Shown piece by piece: positions 17,442 to 27,623 of a DNA stretch of 43,462 nt. The DNA is from Lachnospiraceae bacterium (GTDB lineage Bacteria > Bacillota > Clostridia > Lachnospirales > Lachnospiraceae). The DNA lies in assembly GCA_017623215.1 (NCBI GenBank), contig JAGAPO010000075.1:1-43462 (forward strand), in the 5' to 3' direction. How positions within the stretch are numbered: the first letter of the stretch is position 1; the number at the start of each line of letters is the position of its first letter. Below the pieces are notes generated by a model that worked only from the letters and a program-made list of their open reading frames with translations, did not search any database and was not told the origin of the DNA. The translations under genes and the position numbers were made by a program.

Positions 17442-18680
17442 CTATTCGATTGCCTTTCCTGCCGCTCTCGCAGTTGACCAGGCAATCTGTAAATTATACC
17501 CACCCGTCATCGCGTCGAGGTCCAGTACCTCGCCGGCGAAGTATACGCCCTTCACCAGCTTTGACTCCATCGTCTGTGGGTCGATCTCCTTCACCTTAAC
17601 GCCGCCCTTTGTAATGATCGCCTCCCGAAACTCTCCAAGGCCGTCCACCCGGAACGTCATTCCTTTTAAGAGCTGTACAATCCGCTGCCTTTCTTCCTTT
17701 GTGATAAGATTGACCTTCTTCTCCGGATCAATTCCGCTAAGCTTTATTATAACGCTAATCAGCCGCTGTGGCAAGAGATGATCCAAAGCATTTTTATATT
17801 GACGGTTCTTAAATTCGTCAAAATCTCTTAAAATTCTTGCATTTAGCTGCTCAATCGTAAGCGCGGGCTTCAAATCCAGAATAAAAATCAGCTGCTTGTT
17901 CTTCGCAAGCAGCGGGCCGACATAGCTGCTCGCGCTCAGCGCGACCGGACCGCTGATTCCGTTCCTGGTAAAAAGCATCTCGCCAAATCCGGAATAGATA
18001 TCCTTCTTCGCGGATTCTTCCTTCATCCGAAGCTCAATATTCTTAAGCGAGATCCCTTCCAGTTCCCTGATGTAATCCTCCTTCAGCCTCACGGCAACCA
18101 AAGAAGGATAACAATCCGTGACCGTGTGGCCAAGCGCCTTCGCGAACCGGAATCCGTCCCCTGTCGATCCGGTCGAAGGGTAGGACAGACCTCCCGTCGC
18201 AACAATACACGCATCCGCGTGTACCATCTTACCGCCTGCCAATACCAGATGTGAGAATACTCCGTCCTTTGCTTCCACGGACATTACCTCCGTGTTCAGT
18301 CTGACTTCCACATTCCTGCGCTTCATCTCTCTGACCAGGCATGCAATCACATCAGAGGAATGATCCGATACCGGGAATACCCGATTTCCTCTCTCCACCT
18401 TAATCGCAAGACCGAGGCTCTCAAAATACCGCATGACGTCCGCACTGTCAAAAGCGGAAAAAGCGCTGTACAGAAAGCGCGGGTTCGATATCACATTCCG
18501 GAATAAATCCTCTCTGTCTCCCGCGTTCGTTAGATTACAGCGCCCTTTGCCTGTTATATACAGCTTCTTGCCTGTCTTCTCGTTCTTCTCAAATACCGTT
18601 ACCTGATGTCCGTTCTCAGCAGCCGCGATTGCAGCCATCATACCGGCGGCTCCGCCGCCGATAATAACAACTCTGCTCAT
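17442..18680 (-). CDS. FAD-dependent oxidoreductase of the HI0933/YtfP/BaiN family
   Basis: A 412-aa flavoprotein. The dinucleotide fold IIGGGAAGMMAAIAAA is at the N-terminus, followed by the family-specific KKLYITGKGRCNLTN and, near the C-terminus, the second FAD-contact motif GEVLDLDAMTGGYNLQIA. Some members reduce bile-acid enones (BaiN) but most have no known substrate. Placement just upstream of cmk-ispH-rpsA is frequent in Clostridia, though the functional reason is unknown to me. It looks full length. The start is ATG 18680. Confidence 0.93.
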   Translation of the reverse strand: MSRVVIIGGGAAGMMAAIAAAENGHQVTVFEKNEKTGKKLYITGKGRCNLTNAGDREDLFRNVISNPRFLYSAFSAFDSADVMRYFESLGLAIKVERGNRVFPVSDHSSDVIACLVREMKRRNVEVRLNTEVMSVEAKDGVFSHLVLAGGKMVHADACIVATGGLSYPSTGSTGDGFRFAKALGHTVTDCYPSLVAVRLKEDYIRELEGISLKNIELRMKEESAKKDIYSGFGEMLFTRNGISGPVALSASSYVGPLLAKNKQLIFILDLKPALTIEQLNARILRDFDEFKNRQYKNALDHLLPQRLISVIIKLSGIDPEKKVNLITKEERQRIVQLLKGMTFRVDGLGEFREAIITKGGVKVKEIDPQTMESKLVKGVYFAGEVLDLDAMTGGYNLQIAWSTARAAGKAIE

Positions 18681-18770
18681 CTCGTTATGCTTCCTTTCCT
18701 ACCTCCGGATTATCCAATCCTCCGCACCGTCGGAACAGACAATCCGTGCTCTTATGCTTCGGCTTCCTAC

Positions 18771-19430
18771 TTACTTCGTATTCCGCCTGGTATCCTCCAG
18801 GTAAACCTGATTGATACCGAATTCAAAATGACCGGACGCATAGGCTTCGCCCTCCATCCGATAGATTACTTTCGAATAATCCTCCAGATTGTCAACAAGG
18901 CTCTGCGCGAACACATCCAGCACAGCCCCCTCCGCCGAGCTTCCAAAGGTAACCGGCGGCTGATCTTTATAAAAGCTTACAACAACAGCATCTTCCTGTG
19001 TCGTCACCGATTCTACTTCAATCGTATAGCCCTGGTCCTCCAGCGTCTCAATTACCTTATCCACAATCAGCTCCGGCGTAATCTCCGTTGCCTGAATCAG
19101 CACCGAGACCGCCTCGGGTTCCAATGTCTCCACATTCAACGTATAAATCGGCAGTGTATAGACCTTCACCATCTCCGCCGTCGTCTCCGTCTCACCTGTC
19201 CCTGTACTGTCTCCGCCCTGACTTCCCGATTCCGAACCCGTATCCGGTTCCGGAGGAAGCACGGTCAGATTGTCCTTGCCGGCATCCGTTGCTGCTTCGG
19301 TTACCGCCTGAGTCGTTCCTCCTGTCTCAGTGCTCTCGTTCCCGCGGCCCGCCGTATTCCCGCAGCCCGCGCCGATAAGCAGTGTCCAGACAAGCAGCAA
19401 AGCTGTTATACCCCGAATTCTATTCTCCAT
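18771..19430 (-). CDS. GerMN-domain-like lipoprotein
   Basis: A 219-aa secreted protein. The signal peptide hydrophobic stretch ends at LLIGAGC, with the Cys at about 23 as probable lipidation site. A Thr/Gly/Glu-rich linker spans about 24-80. The C-terminal ~130 residues (LPIYTLNVET..., an AVVVSF strand, SLVDNLEDYSKVIYRM, GHFEFG) resemble the GerMN fold found in spore-germination GerM and in LpqB-like proteins. If correct, it supports a spore-forming organism and a cell-envelope location. The start at 19430 is favoured by TAGGAGGT upstream. The lipobox lacks the usual Leu at -3, so lipid attachment is likely, not certain. Confidence 0.7.
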   Translation of the reverse strand: MENRIRGITALLLVWTLLIGAGCGNTAGRGNESTETGGTTQAVTEAATDAGKDNLTVLPPEPDTGSESGSQGGDSTGTGETETTAEMVKVYTLPIYTLNVETLEPEAVSVLIQATEITPELIVDKVIETLEDQGYTIEVESVTTQEDAVVVSFYKDQPPVTFGSSAEGAVLDVFAQSLVDNLEDYSKVIYRMEGEAYASGHFEFGINQVYLEDTRRNTK

Positions 19431-19635
19431 CTGCAAACCTCCTATATAAATGATCCTATACGCATACTTCTGCAGCAAAAAATATCTCTATAAATAAAGC
19501 AGTTCCTATATTAGGATTCTCCTTATGCACCATTATGATACGGAAGTATGTCATTTATATGGTAATTTCCAGAATTTGTTTGGAAAAATTATAAATTTGG
19601 GCATGGAAGACGCATAATCGACTTTTTCCGGCTGA

Positions 19636-20907
19636 TTATGACGCGCCATGCTCTCTTTCATACTCTATCAGACATCTTCTCAGCAGATCCAACGCATTCT
19701 GCACGGAAAGAGTCCGAATCTTTTCCCGGTTACCCTTGAACTGATAACGCTTTACTGTTATCGTTCCGCGGACATAGCAGCCGACATATACGGTTCCAAC
19801 CGGCTTTTCGGCACTGCCTCCATCCGGGCCTGCAAGACCGGTAATTCCGACCGCAGCATCCGCATCCGCGGCTTTTGCGGCACCGATTGCCATTTCTCTT
19901 GCCGTCTGTTCGCTCACGGCGCCACATTCTACAAGTGTCTCATGATTTACTCCGAGATATTTCTCCTTTGCTTCATTGGCATAAGTAATCATTCCACAAT
20001 TGTAGACTGCCGATGCTCCAGGCACATTAATCAATCTTCCCGAGAAAAGGCCGCCCGTACAGGACTCAGCCGCCGTCGCGGTAAAGCCAAGTCTCTTTAA
20101 TCTGGCAATGACATGCTCCTCCAGCGTCTCTTCCTCTCGGATTGTGAAGATATTATCTCCAAAACGATTTTGCAGTTCCGCAAGCAAGGGTGCGTTCAGA
20201 CGCCTTCCCTCTTCCTCATCCTTCGCTCTTGCCGTTACCCGAAGGTGTACCTCGCCCGTCTTGGCATAGGGTGCAATCGTCGGATTCGTCTGATTGTCGA
20301 TCAGATCTTTAATCATTGTCTCGACCATACTCTCGCCGACTCCGCAGATTTTCACCATATTGGAATACAAAAGGCCGTCTCTGCCGCATTGCTCCATCAG
20401 GAGCGGAACCACCTTCTTCTCGAACATCGGAATCAATTCGTTCGGAGGTCCGGGAAGCAACAGAATCTTCACCCCATCCGACGCCTCTGCATACAATCCC
20501 GGCGCAGTTCCGTTATCGTTATCAATCACCTGGCAGCCCTCAATTATCAGGGCCTGTTTCCAGTTATTCTTACTGATCACCTTATGGTTGCTGTTCCGGA
20601 AATACTCTTCGATTCGTTCCCTGGTATGCGCATCCTCCACCAGCTCTCTTTCCAGAACCTCCGCCGTCATCTCTTTCGTCAGATCATCCTCCGTCGGCCC
20701 GAGGCCTCCGGTCAGAATCAACAGATCCGAACGACCAATCGCCGTTCGAATCGTATTCTTCAGACGCACCGGATTATCTCCGACCGTCACCTGATAATAC
20801 ACCGAGATTCCAAGCTCTGCACATTTCTCCGATAAATAGCGCGCGTTCGTGTTGACGATATTTCCCATCAGCAATTCGGTACCCACGCTGATCAACTCTG
20901 CTGTCAT
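19636..20907 (-). CDS. cinA: CinA: competence/damage-inducible protein with nicotinamide-nucleotide amidohydrolase domain
   Basis: A 423-aa two-domain protein. The N-terminal molybdopterin-binding-like (COG1058) domain shows ELISVGTELLMGN and GGLGPTEDDLTKE. The C-terminal CinA_C domain begins near residue 255 (TAAESCTGGLFSGRL, including the catalytic Ser region and GPDGGS) and deamidates NMN to nicotinate mononucleotide in pyridine nucleotide recycling. It follows pgsA by 82 bp. The order rimO-pgsA-cinA is the Bacillota norm, but recA, which usually follows, is absent; a GerMN lipoprotein comes next. Confidence 0.96.
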   Translation of the reverse strand: MTAELISVGTELLMGNIVNTNARYLSEKCAELGISVYYQVTVGDNPVRLKNTIRTAIGRSDLLILTGGLGPTEDDLTKEMTAEVLERELVEDAHTRERIEEYFRNSNHKVISKNNWKQALIIEGCQVIDNDNGTAPGLYAEASDGVKILLLPGPPNELIPMFEKKVVPLLMEQCGRDGLLYSNMVKICGVGESMVETMIKDLIDNQTNPTIAPYAKTGEVHLRVTARAKDEEEGRRLNAPLLAELQNRFGDNIFTIREEETLEEHVIARLKRLGFTATAAESCTGGLFSGRLINVPGASAVYNCGMITYANEAKEKYLGVNHETLVECGAVSEQTAREMAIGAAKAADADAAVGITGLAGPDGGSAEKPVGTVYVGCYVRGTITVKRYQFKGNREKIRTLSVQNALDLLRRCLIEYEREHGAS

Positions 20908-20989
20908 AACTGATTCGCCTCCATTTTTGTCGCTCCCTCACACATTCCGGCCGCTAAGGCAAGAAAAGCTCCTAAGAACTTTTTACCTC

Positions 20990-21532
20990 TTATTTGCCTC
21001 CATTCGTGAGCACATGCCTATTCTTCCAGACATAATCCACCAGTGAAACAACCGTCAGCACCAGTGAAATCCAGATAAAAATCTGCTCCAGCACCAAATA
21101 CCAGGAGTATTCCAGATGTACGATCAGAAGAACGCACATGATCATCTGGAAAATCGTCTTAAACTTTCCCCAGTAGCTCGCCGCGATGACAACCCCGCTG
21201 TCCGATGCCACCAGTCTGAAACCGCTGATAATGAATTCTCTCGCAATAATAATGATGATAATCCAGGCCGGAACCCGGTTACATTCCACAAAGCAGATCA
21301 GCGCCGAGCAGACCAGTAATTTATCCGCCAGTGGATCCATGAACTTTCCGAAATTCGTAACCAGATTATCTCTCCTTGCGATATATCCGTCCACCGCGTC
21401 GGACGCTGCCGCGATCACGAACAGCACCGCTGCGATATATTTTCCGCCTGGGATTCCGGGAACCAGCATAAAAATCAGGAAAAACGGAATCATACACGCT
21501 CTGAATATTGTAATTTTGTTCGGCAGATTCAT
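20990..21532 (-). CDS. pgsA: CDP-diacylglycerol--glycerol-3-phosphate 3-phosphatidyltransferase
   Basis: A 180-aa integral membrane enzyme that makes phosphatidylglycerol phosphate. The CDP-alcohol phosphotransferase motif is complete: DAVDGYIARR, then FGKFMDPLADK. It begins with the typical MNLPNKIT and has about five membrane helices. The start at 21532 is chosen because GGAGGT lies 5 nt upstream; in-frame sequence to 21637 has no ribosome site and is unlike PgsA. It supplies the substrate lineage used by the cardiolipin synthase at 23063-24610. Confidence 0.95.
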   Translation of the reverse strand: MNLPNKITIFRACMIPFFLIFMLVPGIPGGKYIAAVLFVIAAASDAVDGYIARRDNLVTNFGKFMDPLADKLLVCSALICFVECNRVPAWIIIIIIAREFIISGFRLVASDSGVVIAASYWGKFKTIFQMIMCVLLIVHLEYSWYLVLEQIFIWISLVLTVVSLVDYVWKNRHVLTNGGK

Positions 21533-21644
21533 TCTAAACCTCCATTTCCCGGACGGCCTGTTCCTTAGGCCGCCGATATCCATGACGATTGAAAAACGTT
21601 TGCTGTTTGATTGGAACGCATTTGCTGTTCCATTCATCCCTTGC

Positions 21645-22973
21645 TCACTCTTCGATCAATTCTCCAATCAGATCATACCCCTTCGCATCTGTCACCTCAA
21701 CATTTACCATCTCACCGGACAGAAGCTCATTCCAGGTCTTAACAAAGATGTAACCGTCTACATTCGGCGCATCCATATACGTTCTTCCAATGTAGACCTC
21801 CTCCTCGGTCAGCCTTCCCTCAATCAGAACCGTAAGCTTTCTTCCGCAGAGCTCCTTCGCATGGGCGAACGCAATCTCCTGCTGAATCCGCATCAGCTCC
21901 TTCTGGCGGGCAACCTTGACCTTCTTTGTGATCTGCGGCTTCATCTTATCCGCCGGAGTCCCCTCTTCTCTCGAATATGTGAAGACTCCGAGACGCTCAA
22001 ACCGCATCTCTCTTACGAAATCCTTCAGGATCTCGTGATCGCCCTCTGTCTCTCCCGGGAATCCGGTAATAAGCGAGGTACGAAGCACAATATCCGGCAT
22101 CTCCTTTCGAAGAAGTGCGATCAGCTCACGCAGCTCCTTATTGCTCGTGCGCCTTCCCATCCGCTTTAATACCGCATCGGACGCATGCTGAATCGGGATA
22201 TCCAGATAATGACAAATCTTCGGCTCCCGCTTTATTACATCAATTAATTCTTTCGTAATCTCTTCCGGATAGCAGTACATCAGGCGGATCCAGGAAAGCC
22301 CTTCAATCCGACAAAGCTTTTCCAAAAGCTCCGGCAGCGCCTTCTTCCCATACAGATCCGTACCGTACACGGTTGTCTCCTGCGCCACCAGAATCAATTC
22401 CTTAATTCCGCTCTCCGCCAGATCCTCGGCCTCCTTTACCAGATCCTCCATTGGTACACTCCGGTAATCGCCGCGAATCTTTGGAATTACACAGTAAGTA
22501 CAGTGCTTATCGCACCCCTCCGCAATCTTCAGATACGAAAAATATCCGCCCGTCGTATTGACTCTCTTCGGTCTTGCCGTGGTCAGATAATTAATGTCTT
22601 TAAAGCTTGACGCCGCATTTCCTCCCAGTACCTTTTCAATAACCGGAACGATCTCGTCGAACGCCGTTGAGCCAAGCAGGGCATCCACCTCCGGAATCTC
22701 AGCCCGAATCTCATCCCGATAGCGCTGTGCCAGACATCCCGTCACAATCAGAGCCTTCAGACTGCCGGTCTTCTTATACTCCGCCATCTCAAGAATCGTA
22801 TTAATGCTCTCCTCCTTGGCATCGTGGATAAAACAGCAGGTATTAATTACAATGACATCTGCCGCCTCTTCCTCATTCGTCAGTTCGAAGCCCTTTTCTC
22901 TTAAGAGTCCCAACATCACCTCGCTGTCAACAAGATTCTTGTCACAGCCAAGCGAGATAAATAAAACCTTCAT
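21645..22973 (-). CDS. rimO: Ribosomal protein S12 methylthiotransferase RimO
   Basis: A 442-aa radical-SAM enzyme that adds a methylthio group to an Asp of ribosomal protein S12. The N-terminal MTTase domain has cluster cysteines at about C10 (SLGCDKN), C46 (NTCCF) and C80 (VTGC). The radical-SAM CxxxCxxC is at about 154-161 (EGCDKHCTYC). The region after about residue 375 is a TRAM-like domain. The short GCDKNLVDSE N-terminus separates RimO from MiaB. It opens the rimO-pgsA-cinA cluster. Full length. Confidence 0.96.
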   Translation of the reverse strand: MKVLFISLGCDKNLVDSEVMLGLLREKGFELTNEEEAADVIVINTCCFIHDAKEESINTILEMAEYKKTGSLKALIVTGCLAQRYRDEIRAEIPEVDALLGSTAFDEIVPVIEKVLGGNAASSFKDINYLTTARPKRVNTTGGYFSYLKIAEGCDKHCTYCVIPKIRGDYRSVPMEDLVKEAEDLAESGIKELILVAQETTVYGTDLYGKKALPELLEKLCRIEGLSWIRLMYCYPEEITKELIDVIKREPKICHYLDIPIQHASDAVLKRMGRRTSNKELRELIALLRKEMPDIVLRTSLITGFPGETEGDHEILKDFVREMRFERLGVFTYSREEGTPADKMKPQITKKVKVARQKELMRIQQEIAFAHAKELCGRKLTVLIEGRLTEEEVYIGRTYMDAPNVDGYIFVKTWNELLSGEMVNVEVTDAKGYDLIGELIEE

Positions 22974-23062
22974 ATTGTTACAAATTCCTCTCCTATTTTC
23001 TAACTTACATGCCGGTGAGTATCTGCCGACAGTCCTTTCGCGCGTTAGAATTTCTTTTCCAG

Positions 23063-24610
23063 CTACATCAGAGGCGCAAATAACCGAAGCAGTGCCTGAA
23101 CCAGCCGAACCAACGGCCTTCTTCCCGCCATCTCTTTCGTAACCGGCGTGCTGCGCGCAATCGTCTCCTCGGCATCCTGCTTCACCTGCAGAACCGCTTT
23201 CGTTCGATACAAAAGCACGCCATTCTCAAAATGCAGGTACAGACTTCGAAAATCCATATTCACCGTTCCAACCGTCGCAATCTCGTCGTCGCAGATAAAG
23301 CATTTCGCATGGATAAAACCGCCCGTAAACTGATAGATCTTCACGCCCGCCTCCGCCAGCTGCGCGTAATACGACTGGGTCATCCAGAACACAATCTTCT
23401 TGTCCGGAATATCCGGCGTCACAATTCTGACATCCACACCTCTCTTTGCAGCGAGCGTAAGCGCTGTAATCATCTCATTATCAATAATCAGATACGGCGT
23501 GAACATATATACATACCGCTCCGCCATATTGATAATGTTCAGATACACGTTCTCACCGACCGTCTCTTCATCGAGCGGCGAATCGCCGTAAGGCTGTACA
23601 TAGCCGTCTGAAACGAATTCCTGCGGATGCCAGACATGCGGTTTAAAGCAGCTGATATCCTGATCAGTCGGCCTGACGCAATTCCAGGTCTCCAAAAACA
23701 TCACCGTCAGATTCCAGGCCGCCTCACCTTTCAGCATAATACCGGTATCCTTCCAGTACCCGAGGCGCTTCTTGACATTAATATACTCGTCCGCAAGATT
23801 AATTCCTCCGGTGAACGCCGTATGGCCGTCGATTACCATGATTTTACGGTGATCCCGGTTATTCATAACCACGGACAGAAACGGCACAAAATGATTGAAG
23901 GCCTCACATTTGATGCCATAGCTTTCAATCGTCTTGTAATACCGGTACGGCAGCATAGTAAGCGAACCTACGTCATCATAGAGCAGTCGGACATCCAATC
24001 CCGCGGCCGCCTTCTCCTTCAGAATATCGAGGATGGTGTCCCACATCAGGCCCTCCTCAATAATAAAATATTCCAAAAAGATAAAATGCTCCGCCTTCTT
24101 CAGCTCCTCCACCATAACCGGGAAGTTCGCCTCTCCGCTCGGAAAATACTCCGTCTGAGTTCCCTCATGGACCGGATACCCAACGCCTGCCAGATATTTC
24201 ATCTGACCTGCCACCTTTCCGTCAAGCGCCTCCACAGCCCGGATTACCTCCGGATTCTGCTCCCGATCCGGATTCAGACGTGTTCGTGACTTTTCTATCA
24301 TCTGTCGAAATGCCTTCTGCGTCTTTCTGGTTCCGAACAGGAGATATAACAGTCCTCCAAGCAAAGGAAACATCAGCACCGGGACCGCCCAGGCCAGCTT
24401 AAAAGCCGGATTGTCCTTCCTGTTAATGATGTGCAGCAGTGCAAGCGCGCTAAGAATCGTAAAGAAAATATTGATTCCGACCGAGTAATGACTCAGCCTC
24501 ATCAGGAATATCAGGAACCATATCACCTGAACCGCCAGCAAAAATACTACAATAACTAATCTGCTGAATACAATTTTATACAGCTTTCTAATCCACTTCA
24601 TTCTTTTCAC
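23063..24610 (-). CDS. cls: Cardiolipin synthase (phospholipase D family)
   Basis: A 515-aa membrane enzyme that condenses two phosphatidylglycerols to cardiolipin. Two or three N-terminal helices (about 17-95) precede two PLD domains. HKD motif 1 is at about H254/K256/D261 (DHRKIMVIDG) and motif 2 at about H434/K436/D441 (IHAKCFICDD). Length fits bacterial Cls. It sits between rimO and the hydratase. With pgsA nearby, the window holds much of the anionic phospholipid branch. Confidence 0.94.
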   Translation of the reverse strand: MKRMKWIRKLYKIVFSRLVIVVFLLAVQVIWFLIFLMRLSHYSVGINIFFTILSALALLHIINRKDNPAFKLAWAVPVLMFPLLGGLLYLLFGTRKTQKAFRQMIEKSRTRLNPDREQNPEVIRAVEALDGKVAGQMKYLAGVGYPVHEGTQTEYFPSGEANFPVMVEELKKAEHFIFLEYFIIEEGLMWDTILDILKEKAAAGLDVRLLYDDVGSLTMLPYRYYKTIESYGIKCEAFNHFVPFLSVVMNNRDHRKIMVIDGHTAFTGGINLADEYINVKKRLGYWKDTGIMLKGEAAWNLTVMFLETWNCVRPTDQDISCFKPHVWHPQEFVSDGYVQPYGDSPLDEETVGENVYLNIINMAERYVYMFTPYLIIDNEMITALTLAAKRGVDVRIVTPDIPDKKIVFWMTQSYYAQLAEAGVKIYQFTGGFIHAKCFICDDEIATVGTVNMDFRSLYLHFENGVLLYRTKAVLQVKQDAEETIARSTPVTKEMAGRRPLVRLVQALLRLFAPLM

Positions 24611-24721
24611 TCCGAACGTCTCTCAAAGCCGCCGATGCGTATCCGTCGCTGCTTGGAAGTTGTTCCGGCACCTTTTTCTCCCGGAAGCGGCTCCGCACCG
24701 CTCCCGAAAGTCTTCCGCATC

Positions 24722-27010
24722 TTAGGCTTCTCTATAGTAATTAATCAGACATCCCTTTAAGATAATGTCCCTTTCATCCTTTGTCAGTTCACCCATGCGA
24801 AGCTTGAATTCCTTCATGCCCTTGCTCGCATTGTAAACCGTAATCTCCTTCTGATCCTCAATCAGCATGTTCTTAACGCCCTTTATGAACAGATAATCTC
24901 CGTTCTCGAAATCCTCGTCATTCTGGGCAAGGAACGGAAGCATACCCCAGTTGATCAGATTCGAGCGATATCTCTTAGTCGCATATTCCTTCGCGATATT
25001 TGCAAATCCGCCAAGCACCTTCTGACAGCTTGCAGCCTGCTCTCTCGCGGAACCGTCGCCCGGCTTCACAGCGTAGATCGTGCTGCCGATCTGAATATCC
25101 AGCGGATTTACCTCGAACTTCGTGCGAACCGCCTTGTAAGCTTCGCGAACCTCTTCGTTTGCCGCATAAATCTCTTCCTCGCTCTTTGCGGTCAGTCTTG
25201 CCTTTTCCGCAAGCTGCACTTCCTTGGCGCGTCCAACGTATGCCGGATCCTTTCTGGAAAGCGCGAACTCGGCAAGGCCCAGCGGATTGGAACGATACGA
25301 GGAGGTCTCGCCGGATGGAATCAGCTCATCCGTTGTCGTAACCGGATCATGAATTACGGATACCACCTTTAAGAGCAGATCGTCGGTCAGATTCGTCATC
25401 TTCGGCCAGTCCACAATCCCCGGTCCGAACTTGATATCAACGCTCGGGTCAGCCTTGCCCCAGCCATCATAGACGCGGTTATCATAAATCTTCGAATCGA
25501 AGAAATACTTCGGCTTCGTGAATTCTCCGTCATAATTCTCCGCAGAAGTCAGATATCCCTTATTCGCAGCGGTTGCCGCAATCGAACGTGCGTCCATCAG
25601 AGCAACGGATGCAATCTGGCCGTTCGTAATCTTTGAACCTTCTCTGTTCGGGAAGTTTCTCGTCGAATGGCGGATACTTAAGCCCTTATTGGACGGAACA
25701 TCTCCTGCGCCAAAGCACGGGCCGCAGAACGCTGTACGAATCGTAGCGCCGGTCTCCATTAACTTCGCAACCGTACCGTTCTTCACCAGTTCCATAAAGA
25801 CCGGCTGGCTCGCCGGATATACGCTTAAAGAGAACTCGTCCGCGCCGATATATTTGCCATTTAAGATATCAGCAGCATCACAGATATTCTCGAATCCGCC
25901 GCCGGCACAGCCTGCGATTACGCCCTGCTCCACGTAGAGACGGCCGTCTCTTACCTTATCCTTCAGGGTATACGGAATCTTTCCGTCCAGACTTACCAGG
26001 GCCTTCTTCTCCACCTCGTCCAGAATATCGTACAGGTTCGCATTCAAATCATCAATCGTATAGACATTGCTCGGATGGAACGGCATCGCGATCATCGGCT
26101 TAATCCGGGCCAGATCCACATATACCATGCCGTCATAATAAGCAACCTCACCCGGAGCAAGCTTCTTATAGCCCTCCGGTCTCTTATGAATCTCGTAGAA
26201 CTCCTTCACCTGATCATCGGTCTCCCAAATCGAGGAAAGGCAAGTGGTCTCGGTCGTCATAACATCCACACCGATACGATAATCCACGCTTAAGTTCTCG
26301 ATACCGTCGCCGACGAACTCCATTACCTTATTATTCACATAACCGTTCGCAAATACGGCTCCGATGATAGCAAGCGCAATATCCTGCGGACCAACGCCCT
26401 TTCTGGGCTTACCGGTCAGATAGACTGCAACCACCTTCGGCATCTTGATATCGTAGGTCTTGTTCAGCAGCTGCTTTACTAACTCAGGGCCGCCCTCGCC
26501 GACCGCCATCGTACCGAGCGCGCCATAACGGGTATGGCTGTCCGAACCAAGCACCATCTTGCCGCCCTCCGCAAGCATCTCTCTTGCGAACTGGTGGATA
26601 ACCGCCTGATGAGGGGGTACATAGATACCGCCGTATTTCTTCGCGCAGGACAGACCGAACATGTGGTCATCCTCGTTAATCGTGCCGCCGACCGCGCACA
26701 GACTGTTGTGGCAGTTCGTGAGCACATACGGAACCGGGAACTTCTCAAGCCCCGACGCTCTCGCGGTCTGAATAATTCCGACAAAGGTAATATCATGGGA
26801 GGTCAGCTTGTCGAACTTAATCTTCAGCTGCTCCATAGTATCCGAAGTATTATGGGCGGCAAGAATCCCATACGCCATCGTATTCTTCGCAGCCTCCTCC
26901 TTCGTAACAGAAACGCCCTCTCCAGCAAGCGCCGCTGCGGCCTCAGGGCCATCCTCAATAATAGTACGTCCATTCTTTAAATAGACACCGTTCTCGTAAA
27001 GCTTAATCAT
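24722..27010 (-). CDS. Aconitase-family hydratase (YbhJ-like)
   Basis: A 762-aa 4Fe-4S (de)hydratase. The three predicted cluster cysteines are about C368 (IAGCAGGG), C429 and C432 (FCGPCFGAG). [19 protein letters not shown] (about 156-174) is the aconitase substrate loop. It has the swivelling-domain arrangement of aconitases but resembles the poorly characterised YbhJ-type group more than AcnA, AcnB or isopropylmalate isomerase, so the substrate is open: citrate/aconitate or another dicarboxylate. It starts 6 bp after the nicotinamidase-like gene, so the two are co-translated. The pairing is discussed under findings. Confidence 0.88.
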   Translation of the reverse strand: MIKLYENGVYLKNGRTIIEDGPEAAAALAGEGVSVTKEEAAKNTMAYGILAAHNTSDTMEQLKIKFDKLTSHDITFVGIIQTARASGLEKFPVPYVLTNCHNSLCAVGGTINEDDHMFGLSCAKKYGGIYVPPHQAVIHQFAREMLAEGGKMVLGSDSHTRYGALGTMAVGEGGPELVKQLLNKTYDIKMPKVVAVYLTGKPRKGVGPQDIALAIIGAVFANGYVNNKVMEFVGDGIENLSVDYRIGVDVMTTETTCLSSIWETDDQVKEFYEIHKRPEGYKKLAPGEVAYYDGMVYVDLARIKPMIAMPFHPSNVYTIDDLNANLYDILDEVEKKALVSLDGKIPYTLKDKVRDGRLYVEQGVIAGCAGGGFENICDAADILNGKYIGADEFSLSVYPASQPVFMELVKNGTVAKLMETGATIRTAFCGPCFGAGDVPSNKGLSIRHSTRNFPNREGSKITNGQIASVALMDARSIAATAANKGYLTSAENYDGEFTKPKYFFDSKIYDNRVYDGWGKADPSVDIKFGPGIVDWPKMTNLTDDLLLKVVSVIHDPVTTTDELIPSGETSSYRSNPLGLAEFALSRKDPAYVGRAKEVQLAEKARLTAKSEEEIYAANEEVREAYKAVRTKFEVNPLDIQIGSTIYAVKPGDGSAREQAASCQKVLGGFANIAKEYATKRYRSNLINWGMLPFLAQNDEDFENGDYLFIKGVKNMLIEDQKEITVYNASKGMKEFKLRMGELTKDERDIILKGCLINYYREA

Positions 27011-27016
27011 CGTTCA

Positions 27017-27553
27017 TTATTCATCCTCGTTCGTCACTGAAATCTGGCACATCTTCATCGCGTTTAACGCGTTCCTATGGCTTTCCGGCGTTACTCCCGC
27101 ACAGCACGAAGCATCCACCGTTATCGTAATCTCCGGAAGCACGGTCTTAAGCAGCATCGCGTTCGAAATCACGCAGATGTCCGTACATAATCCTACGAGC
27201 TCCACCTCGGTAAGCTCCTCGGTCTGTGCGCGCGCCGCCAGAAATCTTGCAAGCTCCATCGATCCAAAGGCCGGCTTATCAAATATCGGGCTGTGATCGG
27301 CACACCTTAGCTCCTCAAGCTCCTCTGTAAGCTGCCAGCCGGGTGTATCCTTTACACAGTGCACTACAGGAAGGTTCCTCCCCTCCTGCGTATCAAGATA
27401 CACCGCACCGTGCGTATCTCTTGTATACACCACGGTTCCGTCAAATTGACGGACCTTGCTCACAACCTTCGGCACAATCGCCTGCGCCTCCGGCGTTCCG
27501 AGACTTCCGTCAATAAAATCATTCTGCATGTCAATTACTGCAAGTATCTTCAT
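27017..27553 (-). CDS. Nicotinamidase-like cysteine hydrolase (isochorismatase fold)
   Basis: A 178-aa alpha/beta hydrolase with a complete PncA-like catalytic set: D8 (VIDMQNDF), K93 (FDKPAFG) and nucleophile C127 (GLCTDICV). Metal ligands are D46 and H48 (TRDTHG) and H65 (VVHCVKDTPG). The metal-binding set favours nicotinamidase (nicotinamide to nicotinate, NAD salvage) over isochorismatase, though related amidases such as maleamate hydrolase share the core. It is followed 6 bp later by the aconitase-family hydratase and preceded by fhs and its hairpin. Confidence 0.85.
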   Translation of the reverse strand: MKILAVIDMQNDFIDGSLGTPEAQAIVPKVVSKVRQFDGTVVYTRDTHGAVYLDTQEGRNLPVVHCVKDTPGWQLTEELEELRCADHSPIFDKPAFGSMELARFLAARAQTEELTEVELVGLCTDICVISNAMLLKTVLPEITITVDASCCAGVTPESHRNALNAMKMCQISVTNEDE

Positions 27554-27578
27554 CCTGTCTGAATCCTTTCTGAAAACC

Positions 27579-27613
27579 GCAGCCCGGCAGGTCTCCCTCC
27601 CAGGCCAGGCTGC
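27579..27613 (-). terminator. Hairpin between fhs and the nicotinamidase-like gene
   Basis: On the minus strand GCAGCCTGGC pairs with GCCGGGCTGC around a 15-nt loop, followed by GGTTTTC. It probably terminates or attenuates fhs transcripts before the next gene. Confidence 0.6.
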
Positions 27614-27623
27614 ATATCGATCG

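Noticed and set aside
21186..22169. Long plus-strand frame opposite pgsA and rimO
   Set aside because: It covers two well-conserved genes on the other strand, has no ribosome site, and its composition is that of an antisense shadow.
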